Shown here: one piece after another, positions 43,601-51,082 of the stretch
Numbering within the stretch: position 1 is the stretch's first letter
Layout of the letters: every line of letters starts with the position of its first letter
Assembly: GCA_050251715.1 (NCBI GenBank)
Contig: JBFWMG010000009.1
Coordinates: 70,296 to 134,295 of the forward strand
Length of the DNA: 64,000 nt
Origin: JBFWMG01 sp050251715
GTDB lineage: Bacteria > Desulfobacterota > Desulfovibrionia > Desulfovibrionales > Desulfovibrionaceae
Direction of reading: 5' to 3'
Notes under the pieces: model-generated
The model's input: the letters and a program-made list of their open reading frames with translations, nothing else
What the model was told of the DNA's origin: nothing
Databases searched by the model: none
Program-made: the position numbers and the translations under genes

Positions 43601-44155
43601 AAGCCCGTCATCACGGCCATGGATCCGGTGATGCAACGCAAGGTGCGCATCGAGGCGGACCTGCTGGCCCTGTCCACGGGCATCGAGCCCAACGACGCCA
43701 GCGAAATGTCCGAGCTGTTCGGCGTGCCGCTCACCGAGGACGGCTTCTACCAGGAAGCGGAATCCAAGTGGCGGCCCGTGGACTGCCTCAAGCGCGGCGT
43801 GTTCCTGTGCGGCATCGCGCTCGCGCCCGGCACCATGCGCGAGACCATCGCCTCGGCCAAGGCCGCGGCGTCGCGGGCGCTGCGCATCCTGTCCGAAAAG
43901 CGGCTGGTGGCCAACAACGTGGTGGCCGAGGTGCGCGACAGCCTGTGCTCGCGCTGCGGCAAGTGCATCAGCGTGTGCCCCTACGGCGCGCGCAGCCACG
44001 ACATGGAGCACGACCGCATCATCGTGGACGAACTGTTGTGCCAGGGCTGCGGCTCCTGCGCCGCCATCTGCCCCAACAGCGCCACCGTGCTGCGGGGCTT
44101 CCGGGACGGCCAGATCATGTCCGTGATCGATGCCGCCCTCGGAACCAAGGCCTAG
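40643..44155 (+). CDS. Double HdrA fusion with internal receiver-like domain
   Basis: At 1170 residues it is about twice the length of a normal HdrA. The first half has an FAD motif (GAGIGGIRAA, 11-20), DHCGMCKM (53-60) and two ferredoxin groups (117-127, 164-174). Residues 188-306 then form a receiver-like alpha/beta domain with VLLDMTLADP (Asp240) and TRPVD at the fifth strand. The rest of the first flavin domain follows (from about 315), then an HdrA-N-like cysteine domain (603-700), a second FAD motif (VVGGGLAGMTAA, near 760) and two C-terminal ferredoxin motifs (about 1103, 1133). It probably links two bifurcating flavin centres. GAGGAGG stands before the start. Confidence 0.87.
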   Translation: MKKSYGALVVGAGIGGIRAALDLADIGNKVALIDKRHHTGGILVQLDHQFPSDHCGMCKMLPIAQRDASSQFCMRKGLFHKNIDIMLSTELTGMDGDPGSFQITLSRRSPFVDPTKCIGCGICSEVCPVRVPDEFNAGLTKRAAVHLPVPHHIPNHYMVDLENCARCWRCHESCPTGAIDFKFDERKSFQTIVACPDPVHAEEMTTWLEGLHFAVATVNTGQAAIDAMTAHPETGMVLLDMTLADPEAERVMLRCLEINPKAAVILLAEQGRQARAAEALAAKGARRALTRPVDRTRLTPWLDKLYMRLATDETVEIEAASVILATGFDPYNPADNPNGMADSLMYGTHPGVVTAVEFERMLSGTGPHGGAGDRLVRTDGEPVRRVAWLQCVGSRDVKLNADYCSSICCMFSIKEALLAKRTAAKAGHDLDAAIFCMDMRTFGKNYQRYKDEAENEQGVRFVRSRIHSVLPEPPGGGNGLLLEWVDDAGKPCREIFDMVVLATGGKPASGTEELAEVTGAARNAWGFIDTRTVSPGRTSRYGVMAAGASSGPKDIAESMLHSGAAALEASRLINLYAPLREKTPDPEPHYRNVSREAPRTVVALCTSCPTLESALSAETLEALATRLAELPSVVRVERVSQGCTASGWQQIADIVTETEPNRVLIGACQPYAYVPKLRELGAVVGLNPVLMNVVDIHTMASQHVKFNGKSGGDAIAEAAERETLLREVYATLSMAAVKLADADPSGLPSPVPVNRVALVVGGGLAGMTAALGIADHGYPVHLVEERDHLGGLAINLRYTLEGDDPVKFMEDLITQVEKHPNITVHRQARISLSTGRAGRFLSLIAMDQGALPVEHGVTVLATGGSEARVYDFGFRVHKTVLTQLELEHKLASGELDTGALSAVAMIQCFRSREESRNYCSRVCCASAIKNILQLKKRRPDLPVYVFYRDMMTYGFMEQYYTQARKAGAIFFRYERGNRPSVAFEDGKPVITAMDPVMQRKVRIEADLLALSTGIEPNDASEMSELFGVPLTEDGFYQEAESKWRPVDCLKRGVFLCGIALAPGTMRETIASAKAAASRALRILSEKRLVANNVVAEVRDSLCSRCGKCISVCPYGARSHDMEHDRIIVDELLCQGCGSCAAICPNSATVLRGFRDGQIMSVIDAALGTKA
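41204..41560 (+). other. Receiver-like domain within the double HdrA
   Basis: This part of the gene encodes residues 188-306. Five alternating strand/helix units are visible. The acidic residue of strand 3 is kept (LLDMTLADP), but the Thr after strand 4 is replaced (VILLAEQ) and the conserved Lys after strand 5 is Arg (LTRPVD). It therefore looks like a receiver or pseudo-receiver inserted between the ferredoxin motifs and the rest of the flavin domain. Confidence 0.65.
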
Positions 44156-44185
44156 TTGAAAACGTACGACCAAACGAGGAATGCC

Positions 44186-44767
44186 ATGAACGACACCAAG
44201 GTGGTCATACCCGTGCAGCAGATCCCGCCCCCCGACGCGCGTGACCGCGCCGACCTGAACGCCGTGCGTTCCATGGTGGCCGCGTGCATGCAGTGCGGCA
44301 CCTGCTCCGCCTCGTGCCCCAACGCCCACGCCATGGACTCCACGCCCCGCCGCATGTGGCGCATGGCCATCATGGGACAGCTCGACCAGATCATGGCCAG
44401 CAAGACCTTCTGGCTCTGCTCGGCCTGCTACACCTGCACCCTGCGCTGCCCGCGCGGGCTGCCGCTCACCGACGCCATGGCCGCGCTCAAGCGCATCGCC
44501 TCGCGCCGGGCCGCGCCCAAGCACCGCCGCAGCCACGCCTTTTACAAGGCCTTTATGGACAACGTGCGCGCCCACGGCCGCGTGCAGGAGGCCGGGCTCA
44601 TGTTCAACTACTTCCTTGCGGTCAAGGATCCGCTTCTGCCCCTTTCCTACACCCCGCTGGGACTGAAGATGCTCATGAAGGGCAAGCTCCATCCCCCCAC
44701 GGGCGCGGGTTCGGGCAAGCTCGAAGCCCTGTTCGCCAGGGTGCGCGCCATGGAGGAACCCCAATGA
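44186..44767 (+). CDS. hdrC: Heterodisulfide reductase subunit C-like protein (HdrC)
   Basis: The 193-residue iron-sulfur protein has two [4Fe-4S] motifs, CMQCGTCSASCP (about residue 35) and CSACYTCTLRCPRG (about 80), in the spacing typical of HdrC. HdrC hands electrons from HdrA to HdrB. The start has ACGAGGA upstream. Its stop overlaps the hdrB start (ATGA), indicating coupled translation and equal production. No membrane helix is present, so the complex should be cytoplasmic. Confidence 0.92.
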   Translation: MNDTKVVIPVQQIPPPDARDRADLNAVRSMVAACMQCGTCSASCPNAHAMDSTPRRMWRMAIMGQLDQIMASKTFWLCSACYTCTLRCPRGLPLTDAMAALKRIASRRAAPKHRRSHAFYKAFMDNVRAHGRVQEAGLMFNYFLAVKDPLLPLSYTPLGLKMLMKGKLHPPTGAGSGKLEALFARVRAMEEPQ

Positions 44768-45651
44768 GATACGCCTACTATCCCGGCTGTTCGCTCACCA
44801 CGTCGAGCGTTGAGTACGACGCGGCCACCCGCGCGGTGCTGGCGCGCCTGGGCGTGGAACTGGCCGACATCCCGGACTGGACCTGTTGCGGCGCCAGCGC
44901 CGTGGAGGCGGTGAGCCGCCTGCTCTCCTTTGCCCTGCCCGCGCGCAACCTCGCGCTGGCCGAGCGCGATCTGGCGGGCGCGGACGTGCTCATTCCCTGC
45001 TCGGCCTGCTACCTGAACCACCGCCGCGTGCAGGAGCACATCCCGCGCGACAAGGCGCTGACCGAATCGGTCAACGAGGCGCTGTCGGACGAGGCGCTGA
45101 CCTATGCGGGCACGGCCAAGGTGCGCCACCTGCTCGACGTGCTGGCCACGGACATCGGGGCCGACCCCGTGGCCGAAGCCGTGAGCCGTCCCCTGGAGGG
45201 GATCAGCGTGGCGCCCTACTACGGCTGTCAGGCATTGCGGCCCTATGCGGATTTTGACTGCCCCGAACGGCCCACGACCATGGAACCGCTGCTCTCGGCG
45301 CTGGGGGCAACGGTGCACGAGTGGAACCTGGGCGGCGCGTGCTGCGGCGCCTCGCTCATGGCCACCAAAAAGGAGGCCGCGCTGGTGTCGGTGGCCGCGC
45401 TGCTGGGGGCGGCCCAGGGCGCGGACGTCATCGCCACGGTCTGCCCCATGTGCCAGATGAACCTGGAGGCCTACCAAAGCGAGGCGCTTGGCCTGCTGCA
45501 AGGGGCGCACCCCGTATCCGTGGTCTATCTGCCCCAGCTCATGGGGCTGGCCATGGGCATGCGCGAGGCCGACGTGCTGCTGGGCAAAAACCTGACCGTG
45601 ACAGAGGCGTTTTTACGCAAGATCCGCTCACGGGAAACGATCCCTGCCTGA
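44764..45651 (+). CDS. hdrB: Heterodisulfide reductase subunit B-like protein (HdrB)
   Basis: The 295-residue protein has two complete CCG domains: Cys9, Cys41-Cys42, Cys79, Cys82 and Cys155, Cys193-Cys194, Cys227, Cys230. In methanogen HdrB these bind two noncubane [4Fe-4S] clusters that split the CoM-S-S-CoB disulfide. Sulfate reducers have no CoM/CoB, so the substrate must be another disulfide or a persulfide; DsrC is a commonly proposed candidate, but this is inference. All ligands are kept, so the site should be active. It overlaps hdrC by four bases. Confidence 0.93.
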   Translation: MRYAYYPGCSLTTSSVEYDAATRAVLARLGVELADIPDWTCCGASAVEAVSRLLSFALPARNLALAERDLAGADVLIPCSACYLNHRRVQEHIPRDKALTESVNEALSDEALTYAGTAKVRHLLDVLATDIGADPVAEAVSRPLEGISVAPYYGCQALRPYADFDCPERPTTMEPLLSALGATVHEWNLGGACCGASLMATKKEAALVSVAALLGAAQGADVIATVCPMCQMNLEAYQSEALGLLQGAHPVSVVYLPQLMGLAMGMREADVLLGKNLTVTEAFLRKIRSRETIPA

Positions 45652-45772
45652 CCGGCAATCGAGGGTACTTCTGTGGCAAGCAATCCGGGATGGATAACAA
45701 CGAGTGCAACTGAGGCGGTGCGCATTCCCGGCCTTTCGGCGCCGCACGCAAATAATCAAGGAGGGGAAGACC

Positions 45773-46714
45773 ATGTTTAAGGACATCATTCTTGCCGTCA
45801 CCCCGTCGGAAGTGTGCGAGTGCGCCGCTGACACGGCTTTCAACTTCGTGCAGCGGTTCGACGCCAATCTGAACATCGTCCATGTCTGCGGCATGGAACA
45901 GGGTTGGGGCCAGATCCGCCATCTGCAGGCCTCCGGCGAAACCGACAAGATCAAGAACAACATCTTCGACTACTACAAGGAAAAGCTGGCGGGCATCCAG
46001 ACCTATGAGATCTCCGTGTTGGCGGGCATGCCCCACAACGAGATCCTGCGCATGGCGCGCAAGATCAATGCCGATCTCATCGTCATGGGGCCGCACACCA
46101 AGGAGAACGCCGAACGCCGCGCCAACATGTGGGGCATGGCCGGATCGACCCTGGAACGCGTGGCCCAGAAGGCGCGCTGTCCGGTGATGATCGTGACCAA
46201 GGAGACCCCCTACGGCGAACAGAACTTCAAGACGCTCATCGTGGCCACGGACTTCTCCGAGCAGGCGGCCTGCGCCGTGCATTACGGCGCGCAGCTCGCC
46301 CGCCACTACAAGGCGGAACTGGTGGTCTTCCACGTGCTCGACGCGGCCAACCTGAACCAGGACGCCATCAAGCGCGGCATTGCCGACGCCAAGGCGCGCA
46401 TGCTGGCCGAATACGGCGACAACCTGGGCGGCATGGACAAGCTCTCCTACGAATGTTGGGAGGGCAAGCCCGCCATGGAGATCCTCAAGCTCGCGCGCAT
46501 GAAGAGCGCGGACATGATCCTCATGGCCCACCACTCCAAGGACACCGACCCCGAGCAGGCCTTCCTGGGCTCCACCGTGACCCAGGTGGCGCTGAACGCG
46601 GCGTGCCCGACCATGAGTGTGAACCGCCACTTCGACCTGCGCTGCGGCATGATGTACGACCAGACCGGCGGGGTGGTGGACACGAGCAAGGCCAAGGAAA
46701 ACGCTTCCGCCTAG
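45773..46714 (+). CDS. Tandem universal stress protein
   Basis: The 313-residue protein has two UspA domains. Each ends in the nucleotide-site pattern (GPHTKENA...GSTLERVAQKARCPVMIV, and AHHSKDTD...GSTVTQVALNAACPTMSV), so ATP binding is plausible in both. AGGAGGGGA precedes the start. It lies 121 bases after hdrB on the same strand, before a NifU-like gene and an HdrD-like gene, suggesting a role tied to the electron-transfer cluster under energy stress. That role is inferred from position. Confidence 0.88.
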   Translation: MFKDIILAVTPSEVCECAADTAFNFVQRFDANLNIVHVCGMEQGWGQIRHLQASGETDKIKNNIFDYYKEKLAGIQTYEISVLAGMPHNEILRMARKINADLIVMGPHTKENAERRANMWGMAGSTLERVAQKARCPVMIVTKETPYGEQNFKTLIVATDFSEQAACAVHYGAQLARHYKAELVVFHVLDAANLNQDAIKRGIADAKARMLAEYGDNLGGMDKLSYECWEGKPAMEILKLARMKSADMILMAHHSKDTDPEQAFLGSTVTQVALNAACPTMSVNRHFDLRCGMMYDQTGGVVDTSKAKENASA

Positions 46715-46790
46715 GCGGAACCGACGTCATGTGTACCGCGGCGGCGCGGCGGCATCCCCGCCGCGTCCCGCGCCTAGCAAGGAGCTTTCC

Positions 46791-47228
46791 ATGCGTCCCA
46801 TGACCCTTGACGACGCCATTGAAGCCTTGCAGTGCGAGGCGGACGATATGGCCATACACCGCTTCGGCGAAACCGTGGTCGCCTTGTGGCGCGACCCGCC
46901 GCACGCGGGCAGGCTCGATGCGCCGTCCGCTTCCGCAACCACGTGCGGGGGCTGCGGCGACACCATAACCATTGACCTGGGCATTGCCAAAGGCGTGGTG
47001 ACCAGGGCCGGCTTCTGGACCGACGGTTGCGGCGCAAGCGTGGCCTGCGCGGCCATGGCCTGCTCACTGGCCGTGGGACGCAGCGTGGAGGAAGCGGCCT
47101 CCCTTCACGGTGAACACGTACTGCAATGCCTGGGCGGGCTACCGCCCGACAACCGCCACTGCGCCTTTCTGGCCGCCGAGGCCTTGCGCGAGACCGTGCA
47201 TGCCTTCATGACGGCCCAGGGGCGATAA
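46791..47228 (+). CDS. NifU/IscU-like iron-sulfur scaffold protein
   Basis: The 145-residue protein keeps the IscU ligands: Cys55 and Asp57 in CGGCGD, Cys80 in DGCGAS and Cys124 in NRHCAFLA. It should assemble and hand on iron-sulfur clusters. Extra cysteines (14, 52, 86, 91, 113) are present. No IscS, IscA or HscBA gene is nearby. Its place inside a cluster whose products hold many iron-sulfur centres suggests a dedicated scaffold. AAGGAGC lies eight bases before the start. Confidence 0.85.
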   Translation: MRPMTLDDAIEALQCEADDMAIHRFGETVVALWRDPPHAGRLDAPSASATTCGGCGDTITIDLGIAKGVVTRAGFWTDGCGASVACAAMACSLAVGRSVEEAASLHGEHVLQCLGGLPPDNRHCAFLAAEALRETVHAFMTAQGR

Positions 47229-47276
47229 CCCGCCGCACACGCGGCAACGAGCACACCCAATAAGGCAGGTGCAACC

Positions 47277-48611
47277 ATGGGCAACGTCACCATTCCCGAC
47301 ATCATCGTTCCCCGGGCCATTCCGCCCGAAATAAAGGCACATCTGGACAAATTCGACTTGTCCGCCTGCATGGCCTGCGGCAGCTGCACGGCGGGCTGTC
47401 CCTCTTCCATCGCCCCTGGCTACGAAGAGTGGGACACGCGCAAGGTGCTCCGCCTGCTCAGCCTGGGCATGGTGGACACCGTGGTGGCCTCGGACTTTCC
47501 CTGGCTCTGCACGGGCTGCGGCCGCTGCACCTACCGCTGCCCCATGGGCATCGACATCGTGCCCATCATGGCGCACATGAAACATCTGCGTCCCCGCGAC
47601 GAGACGCCCGGCACCATCCACAAGGGCATGATGAGCAATATTGAGACCGGCAACAACATGGGCATCTCCCGCGACGACTACCTGGCCGGCTTCCTGGATC
47701 TGGGCGACCAGTTGGCCGAGGAGGAATGCCCCGGCTTCTATGTCCCTGTGGATGTGGAAGACGCGGACATCCTCTTCTTCCCCAACTCAAAGGAAGTGTA
47801 CGGCGATTTTGAGGACCAGTTCTGGTGGTGGAAGATTTTCTACGCGGCGAAAGAGAACTGGACCGTGCCGTCCGAGGGCTGGGAGGCCGTGGACTGGGCG
47901 CTGTTCACCGGCAACTACGAGGGCACCAAGACCCTGGCCCAGCGCAAGATCGAATACATGAAGAAGATGCGCATCAAGCGCATGATAATGCCGGACTGCG
48001 GCGGTGGCTCCTATGGCTGCCGGTCGGGCATGAAGACCTGCATCGAGCTGAACGAGGAAAACCGCGTCGATTTCATCTACCTGTATGAGTATCTGAAGGA
48101 ACTTCTCGAGCAGGGCCGCATCAAGCTGGACAAGAGCGTGCACGCGGGCAAGGTGTTCACCTGGCACGACTCGTGCAAGCATGGCCGCGAGCTGCTCAAG
48201 CACTACGGCCAGGCGTTCTTCGAGGAGCCGCGCTGGATATTGCAGCAATGCGTGGACGAATTCGTGGAGATGCAGCCCAACCGGGCGGCCAACTACTGCT
48301 GCGGCGCGGGCGGCGGCATGTGGCCCATGCCCTTTGAGGACCAGTCCGCGCACCACGCCCGGTACAAGGCGGACCAGATCCGCCGCAGCGGCGCGGACGT
48401 GGTGGTGGTGGGCTGCTCCAACTGCCGCGACCAGATCATGAAGCGGGTGCCCAAGTACAACAAGGACCTGCACTACGAGGTGAAGTACCTCTGGCAGGTG
48501 GTGGCCGAGGCGCTGGTCATCGAACCCCTGGACGAGGCCAGCGTGGCCGCAGCCCAGGAACGCGCCGCAGCCCAGTGGGAGAAGTTCGGCATCGAGGCCG
48601 AGGATTTCTAG
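47277..48611 (+). CDS. HdrD/TmcB-like iron-sulfur oxidoreductase
   Basis: The 444-residue protein fuses an HdrC-like part with two [4Fe-4S] motifs (CMACGSCTAGCP near 31, CTGCGRCTYRCP near 80) to an HdrB-like part. Of the two expected CCG domains only the second is regular (HDSC near 300, YCCGAGGG near 340, GCSNC near 380); the first is reduced to DCGGGSYGC. This is the form of HdrD and of TmcB in the Tmc membrane complex of sulfate reducers. No tmcA, tmcC or tmcD gene is next to it. It could be the membrane-facing or disulfide partner of the cluster. AGGTG precedes the start. Confidence 0.82.
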   Translation: MGNVTIPDIIVPRAIPPEIKAHLDKFDLSACMACGSCTAGCPSSIAPGYEEWDTRKVLRLLSLGMVDTVVASDFPWLCTGCGRCTYRCPMGIDIVPIMAHMKHLRPRDETPGTIHKGMMSNIETGNNMGISRDDYLAGFLDLGDQLAEEECPGFYVPVDVEDADILFFPNSKEVYGDFEDQFWWWKIFYAAKENWTVPSEGWEAVDWALFTGNYEGTKTLAQRKIEYMKKMRIKRMIMPDCGGGSYGCRSGMKTCIELNEENRVDFIYLYEYLKELLEQGRIKLDKSVHAGKVFTWHDSCKHGRELLKHYGQAFFEEPRWILQQCVDEFVEMQPNRAANYCCGAGGGMWPMPFEDQSAHHARYKADQIRRSGADVVVVGCSNCRDQIMKRVPKYNKDLHYEVKYLWQVVAEALVIEPLDEASVAAAQERAAAQWEKFGIEAEDF

Positions 48612-48633
48612 AACCTGTCTGATCCGAATCATA

Positions 48634-48670
48634 ACGGCGCGGCCCCGCCATGCGGAGCCGCGCCGGATTG
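48634..48670. terminator. GC hairpin between convergent genes
   Basis: GGCGCGGC pairs with GCCGCGCC with an inner CCCGC/GCGGA part. It lies 20 bases after the HdrD-like gene and before the 3' end of malate synthase. There is no T run, so it may be a weak or Rho-assisted terminator. Confidence 0.45.
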
Positions 48671-48690
48671 TATTGCGTTGCTAGGTCAGT

Positions 48691-50883
48691 CTATTCGATG
48701 CCGAACTTGGCCTTCGCCTCGGCCCTGCGCGCGTGCAGGATCGGCTCGGTGTAGCCGCTGGGCTGGGCGCGGCCCTTGAACACCAGGTCGCACGCGGCCT
48801 GGAACGCCACGCTGGCGGCGAAATCAGGGGCCATGGGATGGTAGGCCGGGTCGCCCGCGTTCTGCGCGTCCACCACCGCGGCCATGCGCTCCAGGGTCGC
48901 ACGCACCTGCGCCTCGGTGCAGACGCCGTGGCGCAGCCAGTTGGCCAGATATTGGCTGGAGATGCGCAGGGTGGCACGGTCCTCCATCAGGCCCACGTCA
49001 TGGATGTCCGGCACCTTGGAGCAGCCGACCCCCTGTTCCACCCAGCGCACCACATAGCCCAGGATGCCCTGGCAATTGTTGTCCAGCTCCTGCTGCACGG
49101 CCTCGGGCGAGAGCGGCCCGGCCTGCAGGGGCAGGGCCAGCAGGTCGTCCAGCGTGGCGCGTGGGCCAGCCTGGGCCAGCTCGGCCTGGCGCGCGGCCAC
49201 GTCCACCTGATGGTAGTGCATGGCGTGCAGCGTGGCCGCCGTGGGCGAGGGCACCCAGGCGCAGCTCGCGCCCGCCAGCGGGTGCGCGGCCTTGGTGTCC
49301 ACCATCTCCTTCATCTCGTCGGGCTTGGCCCACATGCCCTTGCCAATCTGCCCGTGGCCCAGCAGGCCCGTGGCCAGGCCCACGTCCACGTTCCAGTCCT
49401 CGTAGGCCAGGATCCATTGCGCGCCGCGCATGGCCGCCTTGGGCACCATGGGGCCGGCCTCCATGCTGGTGTGGATCTCGTCGCCCGTGCGGTCCAGAAA
49501 ACCGGTGTTGATGAAGATGACCCGCTCGCGCGCGGCGCGGATGCACTCCTTGAGGTTGAGCGTGGTGCGCCGCTCCTCGTCCATGATGCCCACCTTGAGC
49601 GTGTTGCGCGGCAATCCCAGCGCCTCCTCCACCCGCGTGAACAGGTCGCAGGTAAAGGCCACCTCGTCCGGCCCGTGCATCTTGGGCTTGACGATGTACG
49701 CGCTGCCCGTGCGGCTGTTGCGGTGCGCGCCCAGCCCCTTGAGGTCGTGGATGGCGATGCAGGCCGTGGCCAGGGCGTCGAGCATGCCCTCGGGAATGTC
49801 GTTGCCGTCCGCGTCGAGCACGGCGGGCGTGGTCATGAGGTGCCCCACGGTGCGCGCCAGCATGAGGCTGCGGCCCGGCAGGGCAAAGAGCTCTCCCGTG
49901 GGCGACACGTACTCCCGGTCCGGGTTGAGCGTGCGCGTCATGGCCTTGCCGCCCTTGGCAAAGGTGGCCTCCAGGTCGCCGCGCACAATGCCCAGCCAGT
50001 TGCGGTAGGCCAGCGCCTTGTCCGGGCCGTCCACCACGGCCACCGAATCCTCGAAATCCTGGATGGTGGTGATGGCGGCCTCCAGCACCACGTCGCACAC
50101 GCCCGCCGGGTGCGCCGCGCCCACGGGCTTTGCGGGGTCGATCACGATTTCCGCGTGCAGGCCGTGGCAGCGCAGCAGCACGGCGGACAGGATGCCGTGC
50201 GTTTCCCTGTACCCCGCGAACTGGGCCGGGTCGGCCAGGCCGGTCATCGCGCCGCCCGCCAGGGCCACGGCCAGCCGCGCCGTACCGCCTTCGCGCACCA
50301 GGGCGTACCGCTCGGCCCGGGCATGGCCGCCCTGGGCCAGGGGGAACGCCTGGTCCAGGAACGCGGCGGCCCGCTCCACCACGCGCGCGCCGCGCACGGG
50401 ATTGTACGCCCCGCCCTTGGCCGCGCCGCCGTCCTCGCCAATCACATTGGTGCCGTACAGCGCGTCGTACAGGCTGCCCCAGCGCGCGTTGGCCGCGTTG
50501 ATGGCAAACCGCGCGTTGGTCACCGGCACCACGAGCTGCGGCCCGGCAATGGTGGCGATCTCCGGGTCCACGCCCTGCGTGCTCACGGCAAAGGGCGCGC
50601 CTTCGGGCAGCAGGTAGCCGATGTCATACAAAAATTGTTTGTACGCCGCCGCGTCGTGCGGCTGGCCCGCGCGTTCCCGGTGCCAGGCGTCCACCTGGGC
50701 CTGCAACGCGTTCCGCCGCGCCAGCAGCTCCTTGTTGCGCGGGCCGCATGCGGCCACCAGCGCCTCCAGCGCCCCGAAAAACCGTTCCGGCGCCACGCCC
50801 GTTCCGGGCAGCATTTCCTCTGTCACCATGGCGTGCAACGTCGCCTCGACCTGCAAACCGCCCGCCGCTATACGCTGGGTCAT
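48691..50883 (-). CDS. glcB: Malate synthase G
   Basis: The 730-residue protein is a full-length malate synthase G, including GGAAKGGAYNPVRG, the catalytic-core TIQDFEDSVAVVD, and GLNxx-like KPKMHGPDEVAF with MDEERRTTLNLKE. It condenses glyoxylate with acetyl-CoA to malate in the cytoplasm and needs Mg2+. Length is normal (about 720-730). AAGGGGG precedes the start. No isocitrate lyase is nearby, so glyoxylate probably comes from glycolate or another C2 source. A tartronate-semialdehyde reductase-like gene lies just upstream, on the same strand. Confidence 0.93.
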   Translation of the reverse strand: MTQRIAAGGLQVEATLHAMVTEEMLPGTGVAPERFFGALEALVAACGPRNKELLARRNALQAQVDAWHRERAGQPHDAAAYKQFLYDIGYLLPEGAPFAVSTQGVDPEIATIAGPQLVVPVTNARFAINAANARWGSLYDALYGTNVIGEDGGAAKGGAYNPVRGARVVERAAAFLDQAFPLAQGGHARAERYALVREGGTARLAVALAGGAMTGLADPAQFAGYRETHGILSAVLLRCHGLHAEIVIDPAKPVGAAHPAGVCDVVLEAAITTIQDFEDSVAVVDGPDKALAYRNWLGIVRGDLEATFAKGGKAMTRTLNPDREYVSPTGELFALPGRSLMLARTVGHLMTTPAVLDADGNDIPEGMLDALATACIAIHDLKGLGAHRNSRTGSAYIVKPKMHGPDEVAFTCDLFTRVEEALGLPRNTLKVGIMDEERRTTLNLKECIRAARERVIFINTGFLDRTGDEIHTSMEAGPMVPKAAMRGAQWILAYEDWNVDVGLATGLLGHGQIGKGMWAKPDEMKEMVDTKAAHPLAGASCAWVPSPTAATLHAMHYHQVDVAARQAELAQAGPRATLDDLLALPLQAGPLSPEAVQQELDNNCQGILGYVVRWVEQGVGCSKVPDIHDVGLMEDRATLRISSQYLANWLRHGVCTEAQVRATLERMAAVVDAQNAGDPAYHPMAPDFAASVAFQAACDLVFKGRAQPSGYTEPILHARRAEAKAKFGIE

Positions 50884-50975
50884 ACGTCCCCCTTGTTGTC
50901 ATGTGTCCATGGAAAAACAAACAAGACCAGCCGGGCGAAACCCGGTGGGCTGAACTTCGTGGCGCACGCGGCGCA

Positions 50976-51082
50976 CTAGCGCATTTTAGCGTTGAAACAA
51001 TGCGAGGACTTGAAATAATGAAGCATTATTTCAACAAAATGCATAAGAGCATCTCATCCTTTTCAAAGTCAGGATGCTCTAG
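50976..51082 (+). repeat. Dispersed element C, copy before garR stop
   Basis: Close match to 32689-32797: CTAG, GCATTTTAGCGTTGAAACAATGC, TTGAAATAATG/CATTATTTCAA, ATGCATAAGAGCATC and AGGATGCTCT. It ends in the stop codon of the GarR-like gene. It lies between that 3' end and the malate synthase start. Confidence 0.85.

Noticed and set aside
41012..44764. Open frame of about 1250 codons antisense to the double HdrA
   Set aside because: Same reason: it mirrors a strongly supported gene and shows no domain.
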